64,000 nucleotides of DNA from UBA11986 sp031402435 (lineage in GTDB: Bacteria; Bacteroidota; Ignavibacteria; UBA10030; UBA6906), in assembly GCA_031402435.1 (NCBI GenBank), contig JANNSJ010000018.1:62001-126000 (forward strand), in the 5' to 3' direction. Of this stretch, positions 34,445 through 42,385 are shown one piece after another. The notes beneath the pieces are model-generated. The model was not told where the DNA came from and ran no database searches. It saw only the letters and a program-made list of their open reading frames with translations. The position numbers and the translations under genes were made by a program. Every line of letters starts with the position of its first letter. Position 1 is the first letter of the stretch.

Positions 34445-37162
34445 GTGACCAATTCTCATTTTCCTGTGAAGCATATCGCTTTGATCTTCGTACCTGCGTG
34501 GTTGTTCTGCGCAAGTCTCTCCTTTGGGCAGTCTTCAGCGGTGGACAGCCTCCAGTGTCTCGTCGACTTCGCCAAGGATGATACTGCAAAGTTTCGGCTC
34601 ATGATTTCGCTTGGTGAGGCATACAACGTCATCGATCAGAAGGAAGCAGTGAAGGTTGTCGAAGCAGCAAGACTCTTGGCCAACAGATTGCAATATACGA
34701 CCGGGGAGGCTGTCTCTGAACGTTGGATTGGCAACTTGTACCGGACGAAAAGGAACTTTGAAGATGGTATCAAGCATCTGAGGGAAGCTGCAAGAATCTA
34801 TCAATCTTTGAGCGATACGGTCGGCCTGGGTGATGTCTATCTCGATCTTGGCAATGCATTCTTAGGGAGTGGAAGACTACAAGCAGGGCTCGATACAATC
34901 CATGAGGCAAGGTCCTTCTATTTATCCATGACAACTTCTCCGATTCCGGAGATTGTATTAAAAGCGCAAAACGGGGTTCTTGGGACCTATCACTATGAGT
35001 GGAATGAGGTCAATCGAGTCAGTGGCTATGAAAAATCAATGCCCATAATCATTGAATATGAACAATGGACAAAAGTGTTTCAAAGCAGTGAAGATAAGCT
35101 CTTAACACTCTATAACGACTTTGGCCTTACCTTTGCCGGCAAAGGAGAATTAGATAAGGCTCTTGAGTATTGGTCCAAAGGGCTTGCGATCGCACACCGG
35201 TTGAACGATTGGAGAGGTGCACATTTCTTGCAAGTCAACATCGCTTGGTTGCTCGGACGAAGGGGAGAATACGATGAGGCACGAAAGCACCTCATTGAGA
35301 ATCTAAGCAACCTCAATAAATACGAGAAGGATTTTGTTTCCGGACTCGGCCAGGCTTATGGAGCTCTCGGAGGGATGGAAGCCAACCAATCTAACTATGT
35401 ATCGGCACTCGAACACCAACTCATCGCATTGGGGTATTATGAGAAAGCAGCGAGACCTAATGAGTATGCCTCAGCACTGGCTAGTCTCGGGCGCCTTTAT
35501 ATCAAACAGTCCGATACAGTAAACGCAACCGCATATTTGAACAAAGCATTGGAATCATACAGAAAACTGCAGGATAACAGAGGTATAGCGTTGGTGCTTT
35601 CCAGACTTGGGGATGTTGCTGTCTATAAACGCCGGTTCGCTGATGCGTTGGCATATTATTCTCAAAGCATTTCGTTGAGCAGGCCTTTTGGCAATAGTAA
35701 CCAGCTTGTCAGTTACTTGTCCGAGGCGGCCTCTATGTACTTACAATTGGTACAAGAGGGGAATCAACCTGGTTCTGTTTTGGGTAGGAAGGATTCAGTG
35801 CTTTCTGAACACGATCGTACATATATAGACTCAGCTGATGCGCTTCTGCGGGAGAGTGAAGAAATTGCTCGTGCGCTTGGCGACAAAAATTCACTGCAGG
35901 TGAGTCTTTTCGGATTGGGGCGGCTGGAGATGGTGCGTGGTAATTGGCATGAAGCATTTCTATATCTTAAGCAATCATCTCTTCTCGCTGATAGTCTCAA
36001 GAGAAAGAAAGAGATATATGAATCGTATGCAATGCTGGCCGAAGTGTCAACAAAACTGAACCGCTATGTTGAAGCGTACCGCTATCATCAACGCTACTCC
36101 GCGTACAAGGACTCGGTGTTCAATGAAACCTCGTCGAGGCAGATCAAGGGGGCCATGGCGAAATACGATTCAGAAAGGAAGGACCTTGAAATCAAGTCGT
36201 TGAATCAGGAGAATGAGATTGCGGCACTTAAGGTGAAACAGCAGGAGTCTGCTCTCAAGCAGGCAGAGCTCCAATCAGCCCGCAAGGAGACCGACATCAA
36301 GCTGCTAAACCAGGCACAGGAACTGCAACAGCAACAACTCCTCAACGCCAATCGGGCCCTGACGGAGAAGGAATTGGAAGCCAAGGCCAGATCTGCAGAA
36401 CTGGAGGCGGCGCGCAAAGACCAGTTGTTGCAGGAACACAACCTGCAGGAACAGAAGCTGATCATGTACGGCTCCCTAGCTTTCGCGGTTCTGACCGTTA
36501 TCCTAGGTGTGGTGTTGTTTAACCGTTTTCAATTGCGGAAAGAACTGGACAAACGAACGGCCATTCTCGACGAACGGAGGCGCATCAGCAGCGATATGCA
36601 CGATGATCTCGGCAGCAGCCTTTCGACCATAGCGCTTCTCAGTCAGGTGATGAAACAACACTCTGCCGGGAATCATGAACCGACAGAAGTCGACAAAATC
36701 TCCGTTGCCGCGCAACAGTCGCTGGAGAAGATGAGCGAAATTGTCTGGTCGCTGAATCCGCGCAACGACAAACTGGGAAATCTCGTCGCCTACATCCGCA
36801 AGTATGCGGTGGAGTATTTCGATAACTCTCCGGTGCAATGCGATGTGACCATGTCAGGTACAATGCCTGATGTCGAGCTCAGCGGCGAACAGCGGCGTAA
36901 CCTGTTTCTTACAGTAAAGGAGTCACTCCACAATATCATCAAGCATTCACAAGCGACGTGTGCAGAGATCGCGTTCGAGTTCCAGGACCACACATTGCAG
37001 CTCTCCATTCATGACAACGGCAAGGGAATGGACGTCAATAAGCAGAACATGTTCGGCAACGGTATTGTAAACATGCAACGCCGGATGAAGGAGGCGGGAG
37101 GGGAAGTAGCAATTGAGAACAAGAACGGGACGACGGTGAAACTAAGATTGCCGCTCGCGTAG
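34445..37162 (+). CDS. TPR-repeat sensor histidine kinase (NarX/DesK-type)
   Basis: 905 residues from GTG 34445, with GAGAGG upstream. Signal peptide ends near LSFGQ. About 40-560 is a series of tetratricopeptide repeats in the periplasm, followed by a coiled coil (about 570-670, rich in E, Q, K) and one membrane helix (about 673-695). The kinase core has ERRRISSDMHDDLGSSLS with phospho-acceptor H719 and a HATPase_c domain at 819-905 (DNGKGM, GNGIVNM). This layout is common in Bacteroidota. Partner is the NarL-type regulator at 37.8 kb, separated from it by the DUF559 gene. Confidence 0.88.
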   Translation: MTNSHFPVKHIALIFVPAWLFCASLSFGQSSAVDSLQCLVDFAKDDTAKFRLMISLGEAYNVIDQKEAVKVVEAARLLANRLQYTTGEAVSERWIGNLYRTKRNFEDGIKHLREAARIYQSLSDTVGLGDVYLDLGNAFLGSGRLQAGLDTIHEARSFYLSMTTSPIPEIVLKAQNGVLGTYHYEWNEVNRVSGYEKSMPIIIEYEQWTKVFQSSEDKLLTLYNDFGLTFAGKGELDKALEYWSKGLAIAHRLNDWRGAHFLQVNIAWLLGRRGEYDEARKHLIENLSNLNKYEKDFVSGLGQAYGALGGMEANQSNYVSALEHQLIALGYYEKAARPNEYASALASLGRLYIKQSDTVNATAYLNKALESYRKLQDNRGIALVLSRLGDVAVYKRRFADALAYYSQSISLSRPFGNSNQLVSYLSEAASMYLQLVQEGNQPGSVLGRKDSVLSEHDRTYIDSADALLRESEEIARALGDKNSLQVSLFGLGRLEMVRGNWHEAFLYLKQSSLLADSLKRKKEIYESYAMLAEVSTKLNRYVEAYRYHQRYSAYKDSVFNETSSRQIKGAMAKYDSERKDLEIKSLNQENEIAALKVKQQESALKQAELQSARKETDIKLLNQAQELQQQQLLNANRALTEKELEAKARSAELEAARKDQLLQEHNLQEQKLIMYGSLAFAVLTVILGVVLFNRFQLRKELDKRTAILDERRRISSDMHDDLGSSLSTIALLSQVMKQHSAGNHEPTEVDKISVAAQQSLEKMSEIVWSLNPRNDKLGNLVAYIRKYAVEYFDNSPVQCDVTMSGTMPDVELSGEQRRNLFLTVKESLHNIIKHSQATCAEIAFEFQDHTLQLSIHDNGKGMDVNKQNMFGNGIVNMQRRMKEAGGEVAIENKNGTTVKLRLPLA

Positions 37163-37170
37163 CACTGCGG

Positions 37171-37215
37171 TTAACGCACCCCCCTCTTGAGAGGGGAGAC
37201 GGAGGGGTGTGTGTC
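37171..37215 (+). repeat. Palindromic repeat copy A (forward)
   Basis: TTAACGCAC, then CCCCTCTTGAGAGGGG (self-complementary arm), GAGACGG and AGGGGTGTGTG. It begins 9 bp after the kinase stop codon and faces copy B across the DUF559 gene. Both A and B carry the TTGA form of the arm centre. Confidence 0.85.
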
Positions 37216-37236
37216 AATGCCAAACGAAAAAACACC

Positions 37237-37641
37237 ATGAAGAAACCCTTTCTTCCCTACAATCCTAAACTCAAAGAGCTTGCGAGAGACCTCCGTAACA
37301 ACAGCACCCTCGCTGAAGTGCTTTTGTGGAATGAGTTGAAGGGAAAGCAGATGATGGGCTACGACTTCCACCGGCAAAAACCAATTGACAGGTACATCGT
37401 GGATTTCTTCTGTCCTGTGCTCATGCTTGCCATCGAGATCGATGGGGACAGTCACTTTGGCCGCGACAAAGAAGATGCAAAGCGACAGAACGAACTTGAA
37501 CAGATGGGGATTCGGTTTCTCCGGTTCGATGATTTGGAAGTGAAGATCAACATGAGTGGTGTCTTGAAGAAGATTGGGCAGTGGATAATAACACACCCCT
37601 GTCAGCCTTCGGCTGACATCCCCTCTCAAGAGGGGAATTAA
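37237..37641 (+). CDS. DUF559 (Vsr-like) endonuclease-fold protein
   Basis: 134 residues from ATG 37237 (GTG 37207, inside repeat A, is an alternative). The family text is complete: KELARDLRNNSTLAEVLLWN, FHRQKPIDRYIVDFFCP and LAIEIDGDSHF, ending with MGIRFLRFDDLEV. The D-x(n)-E-x-D pattern around 57-69 is the PD-(D/E)XK/Vsr-like active site. The last residues (THPCQPSADIPSQEGN) and the stop are encoded by repeat B, so gene and repeat are physically merged. DUF559 proteins are of unknown role. The gene interrupts an otherwise adjacent sensor/regulator pair. Confidence 0.8.
   Translation: MKKPFLPYNPKLKELARDLRNNSTLAEVLLWNELKGKQMMGYDFHRQKPIDRYIVDFFCPVLMLAIEIDGDSHFGRDKEDAKRQNELEQMGIRFLRFDDLEVKINMSGVLKKIGQWIITHPCQPSADIPSQEGN
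37591..37641 (-). repeat. Palindromic repeat copy B (reverse)
   Basis: Reverse orientation of the family: ACACACCCCT, hairpin GTCAGCC-TTC-GGCTGAC, then CCCCTCTCAAGAGGGG and AATTAA. It shares the TTGA/TCAA arm centre with copy A and overlaps the 3' end of the DUF559 gene. Confidence 0.85.
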
Positions 37642-37652
37642 AGCAACAGAGG

Positions 37653-37695
37653 CTAACGCACTCCCCTCTCGAGAGGGGAGACGGAGGGGTGTGTA
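37653..37695 (+). repeat. Palindromic repeat copy C (forward)
   Basis: CTAACGCACT, CCCCTCTCGAGAGGGG, GAGACGG and AGGGGTGTGT. Same layout as copy A but with the TCGA arm centre, which it shares with copy D on the other side of the response regulator gene. Confidence 0.85.
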
Positions 37696-37763
37696 TCATC
37701 GCATCACCCGAAAGGGGTATTGAAAAGGGCATGTGCTTTTTGCTATGTTGAGATGAGGAGAGA

Positions 37764-38393
37764 ATGGAAACCATAAACGTCGCCATAGTAGAAGACCTGG
37801 AAGAGATACGCGAAGCACTGCGGGTGCTGATCAACGGCTCGCAGGGTTTTTCCTGTACGCATGTCTATGCGGATGCGGAACAGGCTTTGCTGGAGCTTCC
37901 CAACCTTAAGCCTGACGTTGCGCTTGTTGATATTCACCTGCCGGGGCTGAACGGAATCGAATGCGTTCAGGATCTGAAGGACCAGATGCCTGCCACCCAG
38001 TTCATGATGTGTACCGTGTATGACGATGATGACCATATCTTTGATGCGCTGAAAGCCGGTGCAACAGGTTACATCCTCAAACGCACGTCGCCCGCCCAGA
38101 TTCTCGAAGCAATCCGCGAACTGCACTCTGGTGGCTCCCCCATGAGCAGCGAAGTGGCACGAAGGGTCATCAATTCCATCCAGAAGAAACATGCGCCGTC
38201 CGAGGCTGTGGAAATTCTCACCCAGCGTGAAAAGGAAATCCTCGATTACCTTGCCCTCGGCTTTCTCTACAAAGAAATTGCCGACAAGCTCACGATCAGC
38301 AAGGAGACCGTGAAGAAGCATATCCACAATATCTACGAGAAGCTGCAAGTCCAAACCCGCACCGAAGCGCTGAACAAAGCGTTTCAGCGTTAG
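37764..38393 (+). CDS. NarL/FixJ-family response regulator
   Basis: 209 residues. Receiver domain 1-120 with acidic pocket E10/D11 and phospho-acceptor D56 (ALVDIHLPGLNG); the switch Thr/Lys region is CTVYDDDD...YILKRT. LuxR-type helix-turn-helix at about 145-209 (LTQREKEILDYLALGFLYKE, SKETVKKHIHNIYEKL). Best partner is the TPR kinase upstream, whose HisKA_3-type core normally pairs with NarL-type regulators. Bracketed by repeat copies C and D. Confidence 0.9.
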   Translation: METINVAIVEDLEEIREALRVLINGSQGFSCTHVYADAEQALLELPNLKPDVALVDIHLPGLNGIECVQDLKDQMPATQFMMCTVYDDDDHIFDALKAGATGYILKRTSPAQILEAIRELHSGGSPMSSEVARRVINSIQKKHAPSEAVEILTQREKEILDYLALGFLYKEIADKLTISKETVKKHIHNIYEKLQVQTRTEALNKAFQR

Positions 38394-38401
38394 TCCTCAT
38401 T

Positions 38402-38450
38402 ACACACCCCTGTCAGCCTCCGGCTGACATCCCCTCTCGAGAGGGGAATG
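38402..38450 (-). repeat. Palindromic repeat copy D (reverse)
   Basis: ACACACCCCT, hairpin GTCAGCC-TCC-GGCTGAC, CCCCTCTCGAGAGGGG, AATGG. It starts 9 bp after the response regulator stop codon and could also end its transcript. Confidence 0.85.
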
Positions 38451-38487
38451 GTTACTCTGTTTTTTGACTTGAGACAACAACCCAAGC

Positions 38488-38552
38488 GTTACGCATTCCC
38501 CTCTATGTTGGAATAACCCCATGATGAGAGGGGAAGCAGAAGGGGTGTGAAG
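38488..38552 (+). repeat. Palindromic repeat copy E with loop insertion
   Basis: GTTACGCATT, CCCCTCT, a 22-base insert at the arm centre, then AGAGGGG, AAGCAG and AAGGGGTGTGAAG. Same family as copies A and C. Further hairpins follow at 38581-38600 (GATCCCGCTT/GAGCGGGATC) and near 38602-38625 (GGCGGG/CCCGCC). Confidence 0.7.
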
Positions 38553-38711
38553 TAACTACCATGCCTCGCATGAGGAATCAGATCCCGCTTGAGCGGGATC
38601 TCGGCGGGGTGTGACCCGCCTCGAAAATCCCCCGAAAGGGTAATTGTCCCGGCTCCGTTCGGAGTGTATCTTGCATCATCGTTCTCTCACACCCACCGTA
38701 AGGAGGTCGTT

Positions 38712-39275
38712 ATGAAAGGCTCAGCGGTCGCTAAATACCATCTCATGATTTCGGTATCGTTGCTCGCTTGTAGTTTTTTGTTGTCAGGCTGTCCAGCTTC
38801 AAAGGAGACCATTTCCGACGAAATGTCGCTTCCCGATGGCGTCGAGGTTGTCTCACTCGGATTGGATGAAGACCAATCAGGTGAACTACCTGCAGGTGGA
38901 AGGCGATTCTCGGTAAAAGTAAAACTCAACCGAGCCTTAACTACCGGCGAATATGCCATAGTCGCCTTTGCTGTTCGAGACCAGGAACTAATTGCTGGTA
39001 AGCCATTATGTGTTGGATGGGTTGGTGTGGGAGTTTCCGATGGCGTTGGCCCTGTGACCCGTGAAGACAGGTTTGAACTAGTTTGCGAGGATGGCAAGGT
39101 TGCAGGGCATGCCGTCACTTCATCTTACGGTGAAGACGAATGGGATCGCAGCAGTGGCGAACGTAGTACTGGGATATATGTTCAACACCTTGAGGGAATT
39201 AAGACGTTTTTAGGAATGCCTGTCGGTATTAAGGGTGTAAAATCGAATCGCATCACCATCGAGTGCCCCCACTGA
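38712..39275 (+). CDS. Lipoprotein of unknown function
   Basis: 187 residues from ATG 38712, behind a strong AAGGAGGT site. Signal with lipobox FLLSGC. The mature part (GVEVVSLGLDEDQSG, RFSVKVKLNRALTTGEYAIV) reads as a beta-sandwich-like soluble domain with no catalytic motif. It lies 71 bp before the SGNH hydrolase gene on the same strand. Confidence 0.65.
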   Translation: MKGSAVAKYHLMISVSLLACSFLLSGCPASKETISDEMSLPDGVEVVSLGLDEDQSGELPAGGRRFSVKVKLNRALTTGEYAIVAFAVRDQELIAGKPLCVGWVGVGVSDGVGPVTREDRFELVCEDGKVAGHAVTSSYGEDEWDRSSGERSTGIYVQHLEGIKTFLGMPVGIKGVKSNRITIECPH

Positions 39276-39346
39276 ACAGGCGGCCACTGCGAACTAGGGT
39301 AACCCGGGAAGCAAGGGCCAGATTCGGAACTAATTGGAGGTACCAT

Positions 39347-41353
39347 ATGAGCACATACAAGATTCTCGCAATGGGCGATTCGGTTGTTTGGGGCCAAGGT
39401 TTGAATCCCTGCGACAAGTTTGTCAACATCGTAGCCCAAACCATTGAGGCTGAAACCGATGCTGGAAACGTTGAAGTAAGGTACTTGGCACACTCAGGTG
39501 CGGTAGTTGGGGGCGAGGCACGCGCGGTTGAGTATTTGTATGGAGAAATACCGAATGACACCCCTAACATCATAACGCAACTTGGGGTGGCCGGGGGGAG
39601 CTATCAGGATGTCTTGAATCGCCTCGACTGTGATATTGACGAACAAACCGTTCACAAAGAAGGTTTGCGACGGATTTTCCAGCAAGGTTCCTACAGTCCT
39701 GACCTCATTATCGTAGATGGTGGGATTAACGACATAGGAATTGCGTACCTCCTTGCTCCCGTCCTAGATAGCAATAGCAAGGTTTGGGAGGGTTATCAAG
39801 AGATCAAAGACTTTTTGTCTCGCGGAGGTGACTCAGAGTTCTCGAACCTTGTCACAGGTACGGTAAACGGCGTTGTGAATAATCTTCTGACAGCCATACT
39901 TTCTAACTACCAGCACAGCAAAGTTATTGTTACTGGATATTACCCCGTTTTTACAAAAGGGTCCAAAATAAGTCGTGAAGTTGACGTGATGACCGTTTTG
40001 CTAAGTCTTGGGTCCAATGAGGTATTTGCAAAACTCCTGCGCGCAGTTCTCCTAGCAAAGAGCCCCATCTTCGGTCTGATACAATTGCTCATTACGGCCT
40101 TTAAGGGTGACTACAAGAATGCCGTCATTCGCAGGTCAACACTATGGTACTCAGCTTGGGAACAAGCGATGACATCTCTTGTTCAAGAACTTAGGAGGAG
40201 TCACGGTAACCGAATCTTCTTTGCCAATCCTGCGTTCAGCGATGACAATGGAGCCTTTGCAGAGAACCCATTCCTTTTTGTCTGGCAAGACAGTGGGAAG
40301 ATTGCTTCCTATGATGACCTACTCAACCTACAAGCAAGCGACCCGCAGAAGAAAACGCGAGACAGAGCTCTCCAAAAAACAATCCACTCTGGGTGTATTT
40401 CCGTTGATGGTTCGCTAGACGAACTTTTTTTCCGTTTAGCCTCAGTAGGGCACCCAAACCCGGCTGGTGCGCGCGCCTATGCTAAGAAGATATTGTCACT
40501 AATTGAGGAAAAACCAAGTGCCTTCGGGTTGAATTTCCGATCAAGCGCTTGGTCTGACTCGGTTCGCCTCGATAAGCAATGCCCGATGTCTCCAGCACTC
40601 GCCTCTTTCAACAACAAGCTATTCATGGCATGGAAGTCAAATGACAATAACGACCTCTTTGTGGCGTCCTATGCAGATGGCACATGGTCTGACTCGGTTC
40701 GCCTCGATAAGCAAAGCTCGATGTCTCCAGCTCTCGCCTCTTTCAACAACAAGCTATTCATGGCATGGAAGTCAAATGACAATAACGACCTCTTTGTGGC
40801 CTCCTATGCAGATGGCAAATGGTCTGACTCGAATCGCCTCGATAAGCAAAGTCCGATGTCTCCAGCTCTCGCCTCTTTCAACAACAAGCTATTCATGGCA
40901 TGGAAGTCAAATGACAACAACGACCTCTTTGTGGCCTCCTATGCAGATGGCAAATGGTCTGACTCGAATCGCCTCGATAAGCAAAGTCCGATGTCTCCAG
41001 CTCTCGCCTCTTTCAACAACAAGCTATTCATGGCATGGAAGTCAAATGACAATAACGACCTCTTTGTGGCCTCCTATGCAGATGGCAAATGGTCTGACTC
41101 GGTTCGCCTCGATAAGCAAAGTCCAAAGTCTCCGGCCCTCGCTTCTTTTAACAACAAGCTATTTATGGCTTGGAAGGCGAATGACAATGATGACCTCCTT
41201 GTCGCTTACACCATCAATGGTGATTGCTGGTCGCTGTCTTCTAGGTTGGATAAGCAAAGCCCGAAAGGGCCTTCGCTATCGGAATTCAACAACAAGATAT
41301 TCATGGCATGGAAAGCGATCGACAATAACGACCTCTTTGTGGCTTCGATGTAG
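39347..41353 (+). CDS. SGNH/GDSL hydrolase with C-terminal tandem repeats
   Basis: 668 residues from ATG 39347, behind TTGGAGG. No signal peptide is apparent (MSTYKILAMGDSVVWGQGL). SGNH blocks: GDS (10-12, Ser12 nucleophile), DGGINDIG (N128, D129) and SVGHPNPAGARAYA (H369). From residue 402 to the end are six repeats of about 45 residues (WSDSVRLDKQSPMSPALASF and then NNKLFMAWKSNDNNDLFVAS), like carbohydrate-binding propeller blades of the PLL/fucolectin kind. Repeats 1-4 are almost identical at DNA level. A role as esterase or glycan-deacetylase with a lectin-like tail is inferred. The lack of an export signal is odd for such a protein. Confidence 0.8.
   Translation: MSTYKILAMGDSVVWGQGLNPCDKFVNIVAQTIEAETDAGNVEVRYLAHSGAVVGGEARAVEYLYGEIPNDTPNIITQLGVAGGSYQDVLNRLDCDIDEQTVHKEGLRRIFQQGSYSPDLIIVDGGINDIGIAYLLAPVLDSNSKVWEGYQEIKDFLSRGGDSEFSNLVTGTVNGVVNNLLTAILSNYQHSKVIVTGYYPVFTKGSKISREVDVMTVLLSLGSNEVFAKLLRAVLLAKSPIFGLIQLLITAFKGDYKNAVIRRSTLWYSAWEQAMTSLVQELRRSHGNRIFFANPAFSDDNGAFAENPFLFVWQDSGKIASYDDLLNLQASDPQKKTRDRALQKTIHSGCISVDGSLDELFFRLASVGHPNPAGARAYAKKILSLIEEKPSAFGLNFRSSAWSDSVRLDKQCPMSPALASFNNKLFMAWKSNDNNDLFVASYADGTWSDSVRLDKQSSMSPALASFNNKLFMAWKSNDNNDLFVASYADGKWSDSNRLDKQSPMSPALASFNNKLFMAWKSNDNNDLFVASYADGKWSDSNRLDKQSPMSPALASFNNKLFMAWKSNDNNDLFVASYADGKWSDSVRLDKQSPKSPALASFNNKLFMAWKANDNDDLLVAYTINGDCWSLSSRLDKQSPKGPSLSEFNNKIFMAWKAIDNNDLFVASM
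40550..41353 (+). repeat. Six tandem 135-bp coding repeats, first four nearly identical
   Basis: Units start at 40550, 40685, 40820, 40955, 41090 and about 41228. Units 1-4 differ by only a few bases, including synonymous sites; unit 5 has a one-codon insertion and more changes, unit 6 is the most diverged. Recent amplification or homogenisation is the simplest reading. Confidence 0.9.
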
Positions 41354-41429
41354 ACGACACCTAAGTTACATTAATGGTCTATTAATAAATACTATCAAAA
41401 AATACATTCCCAACCAACGGAGGCACAAC

Positions 41430-42329
41430 ATGACATCCAACTCACGGCACGCAATCAAACCATTTGCTTACTTGCTCTTGGTTATTGCTTTCGTATTCAC
41501 GGTTGTAGAAGTGTCAATCGCCGGTTCATCTCCATTTGCCTGCATGGATTTCACTGGGCTCATTACAACTTCTTCGGGTGTTCCAGTTCAAAACGGAATC
41601 TACACCATCAAGTGCGATATCTATGACGATTCAAGCGGCAATGATCTGCTATACTCAGAAACATTCTCGAACGTATTGGTAAGTCGGGGGTTATTCAAGG
41701 TCGGTCTTGGATCGCAGCCTGGATTTCGTGCCGCTTTGTCGAAGTCGCCGCTTTTCGTCGAGACGACCATCCTCACCGGCCCTGGTGGTGGTTTCCCGTT
41801 GACGTTCTCACCTCGTTCCGCGATAGCAGGAGCGCCATATGCAGTTGCTCCCTGGTTCCATGACGACTCCTCCAACATTTATTGTGAGTCGAATGTTGGC
41901 ATTGGATCAACGGCTCCGGCTCAGCGCCTGAAAATTGCAAACCAAGGGAATCTTGCAATCGATTTGGTAAACGAAGCCCAGCCGCCAAACTCGAGGAGGT
42001 GGCACATCAGTAGTGTGGGCGGGAGCATGCGATTTCGTTCCATGGCCGATGATGAAACCACCGTCCAGGCGGAAGCTCTTTCTCTCCTTCGTAATGGCAA
42101 CGTAGGTGTAGGAGCAATAGTGCCAACGGAAAAACTGGAAGTTGCAGGGAACATTAAAGCCTCTCAGTTCAAACTGGGGAGCGTTACAATTCGTGCGGGC
42201 GTTGGCAGTCCGGAAGGCATAGTAATCGGAAGTGTTGGTGATCTCATTCTGCGAAGCGATGGTGGTAATGGAACAGTCTTTTATGTGAAAGAGAGCGGGG
42301 CCGGACCTACAGGTTGGGTAGCAAAGTAA
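41430..42329 (+). CDS. Secreted protein with tail-fibre/adhesin-like repeat text
   Basis: 299 residues from ATG 41430, behind AACGGAGG. Signal peptide or anchor at 10-32 (FAYLLLVIAFVFTVVEVSIA). The N-terminal part (GLITTSSGVPVQNGIYTIKC and YDDSSGNDLLYSETF) resembles a beta-sandwich. The C-terminal part has NVGIGSTAPAQRLKI and NVGVGAIVPTEKLEVAG, a NVGIGTxxPxxKLxVxG pattern common in phage tail-fibre and surface proteins of this phylum. The frame is open upstream through the SGNH repeats, but only because their period is a multiple of three. Confidence 0.65.
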   Translation: MTSNSRHAIKPFAYLLLVIAFVFTVVEVSIAGSSPFACMDFTGLITTSSGVPVQNGIYTIKCDIYDDSSGNDLLYSETFSNVLVSRGLFKVGLGSQPGFRAALSKSPLFVETTILTGPGGGFPLTFSPRSAIAGAPYAVAPWFHDDSSNIYCESNVGIGSTAPAQRLKIANQGNLAIDLVNEAQPPNSRRWHISSVGGSMRFRSMADDETTVQAEALSLLRNGNVGVGAIVPTEKLEVAGNIKASQFKLGSVTIRAGVGSPEGIVIGSVGDLILRSDGGNGTVFYVKESGAGPTGWVAK

Positions 42330-42385
42330 AAAAAGGATGATTCAGGTAAAACTTTGCTATCAACAATTCAGGAATGGAGACACAT

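Noticed and set aside
40550..41353. Regular repeats as a CRISPR array
   Set aside because: The 135-bp units are coding and contiguous, with no unique spacers.
40641..42329. A 562-codon plus-strand open frame across the SGNH repeats
   Set aside because: It is open because the 135-bp repeat keeps the shadow frame free of stops. Only its part from ATG 41430, with its own ribosome site and signal peptide, is a gene.
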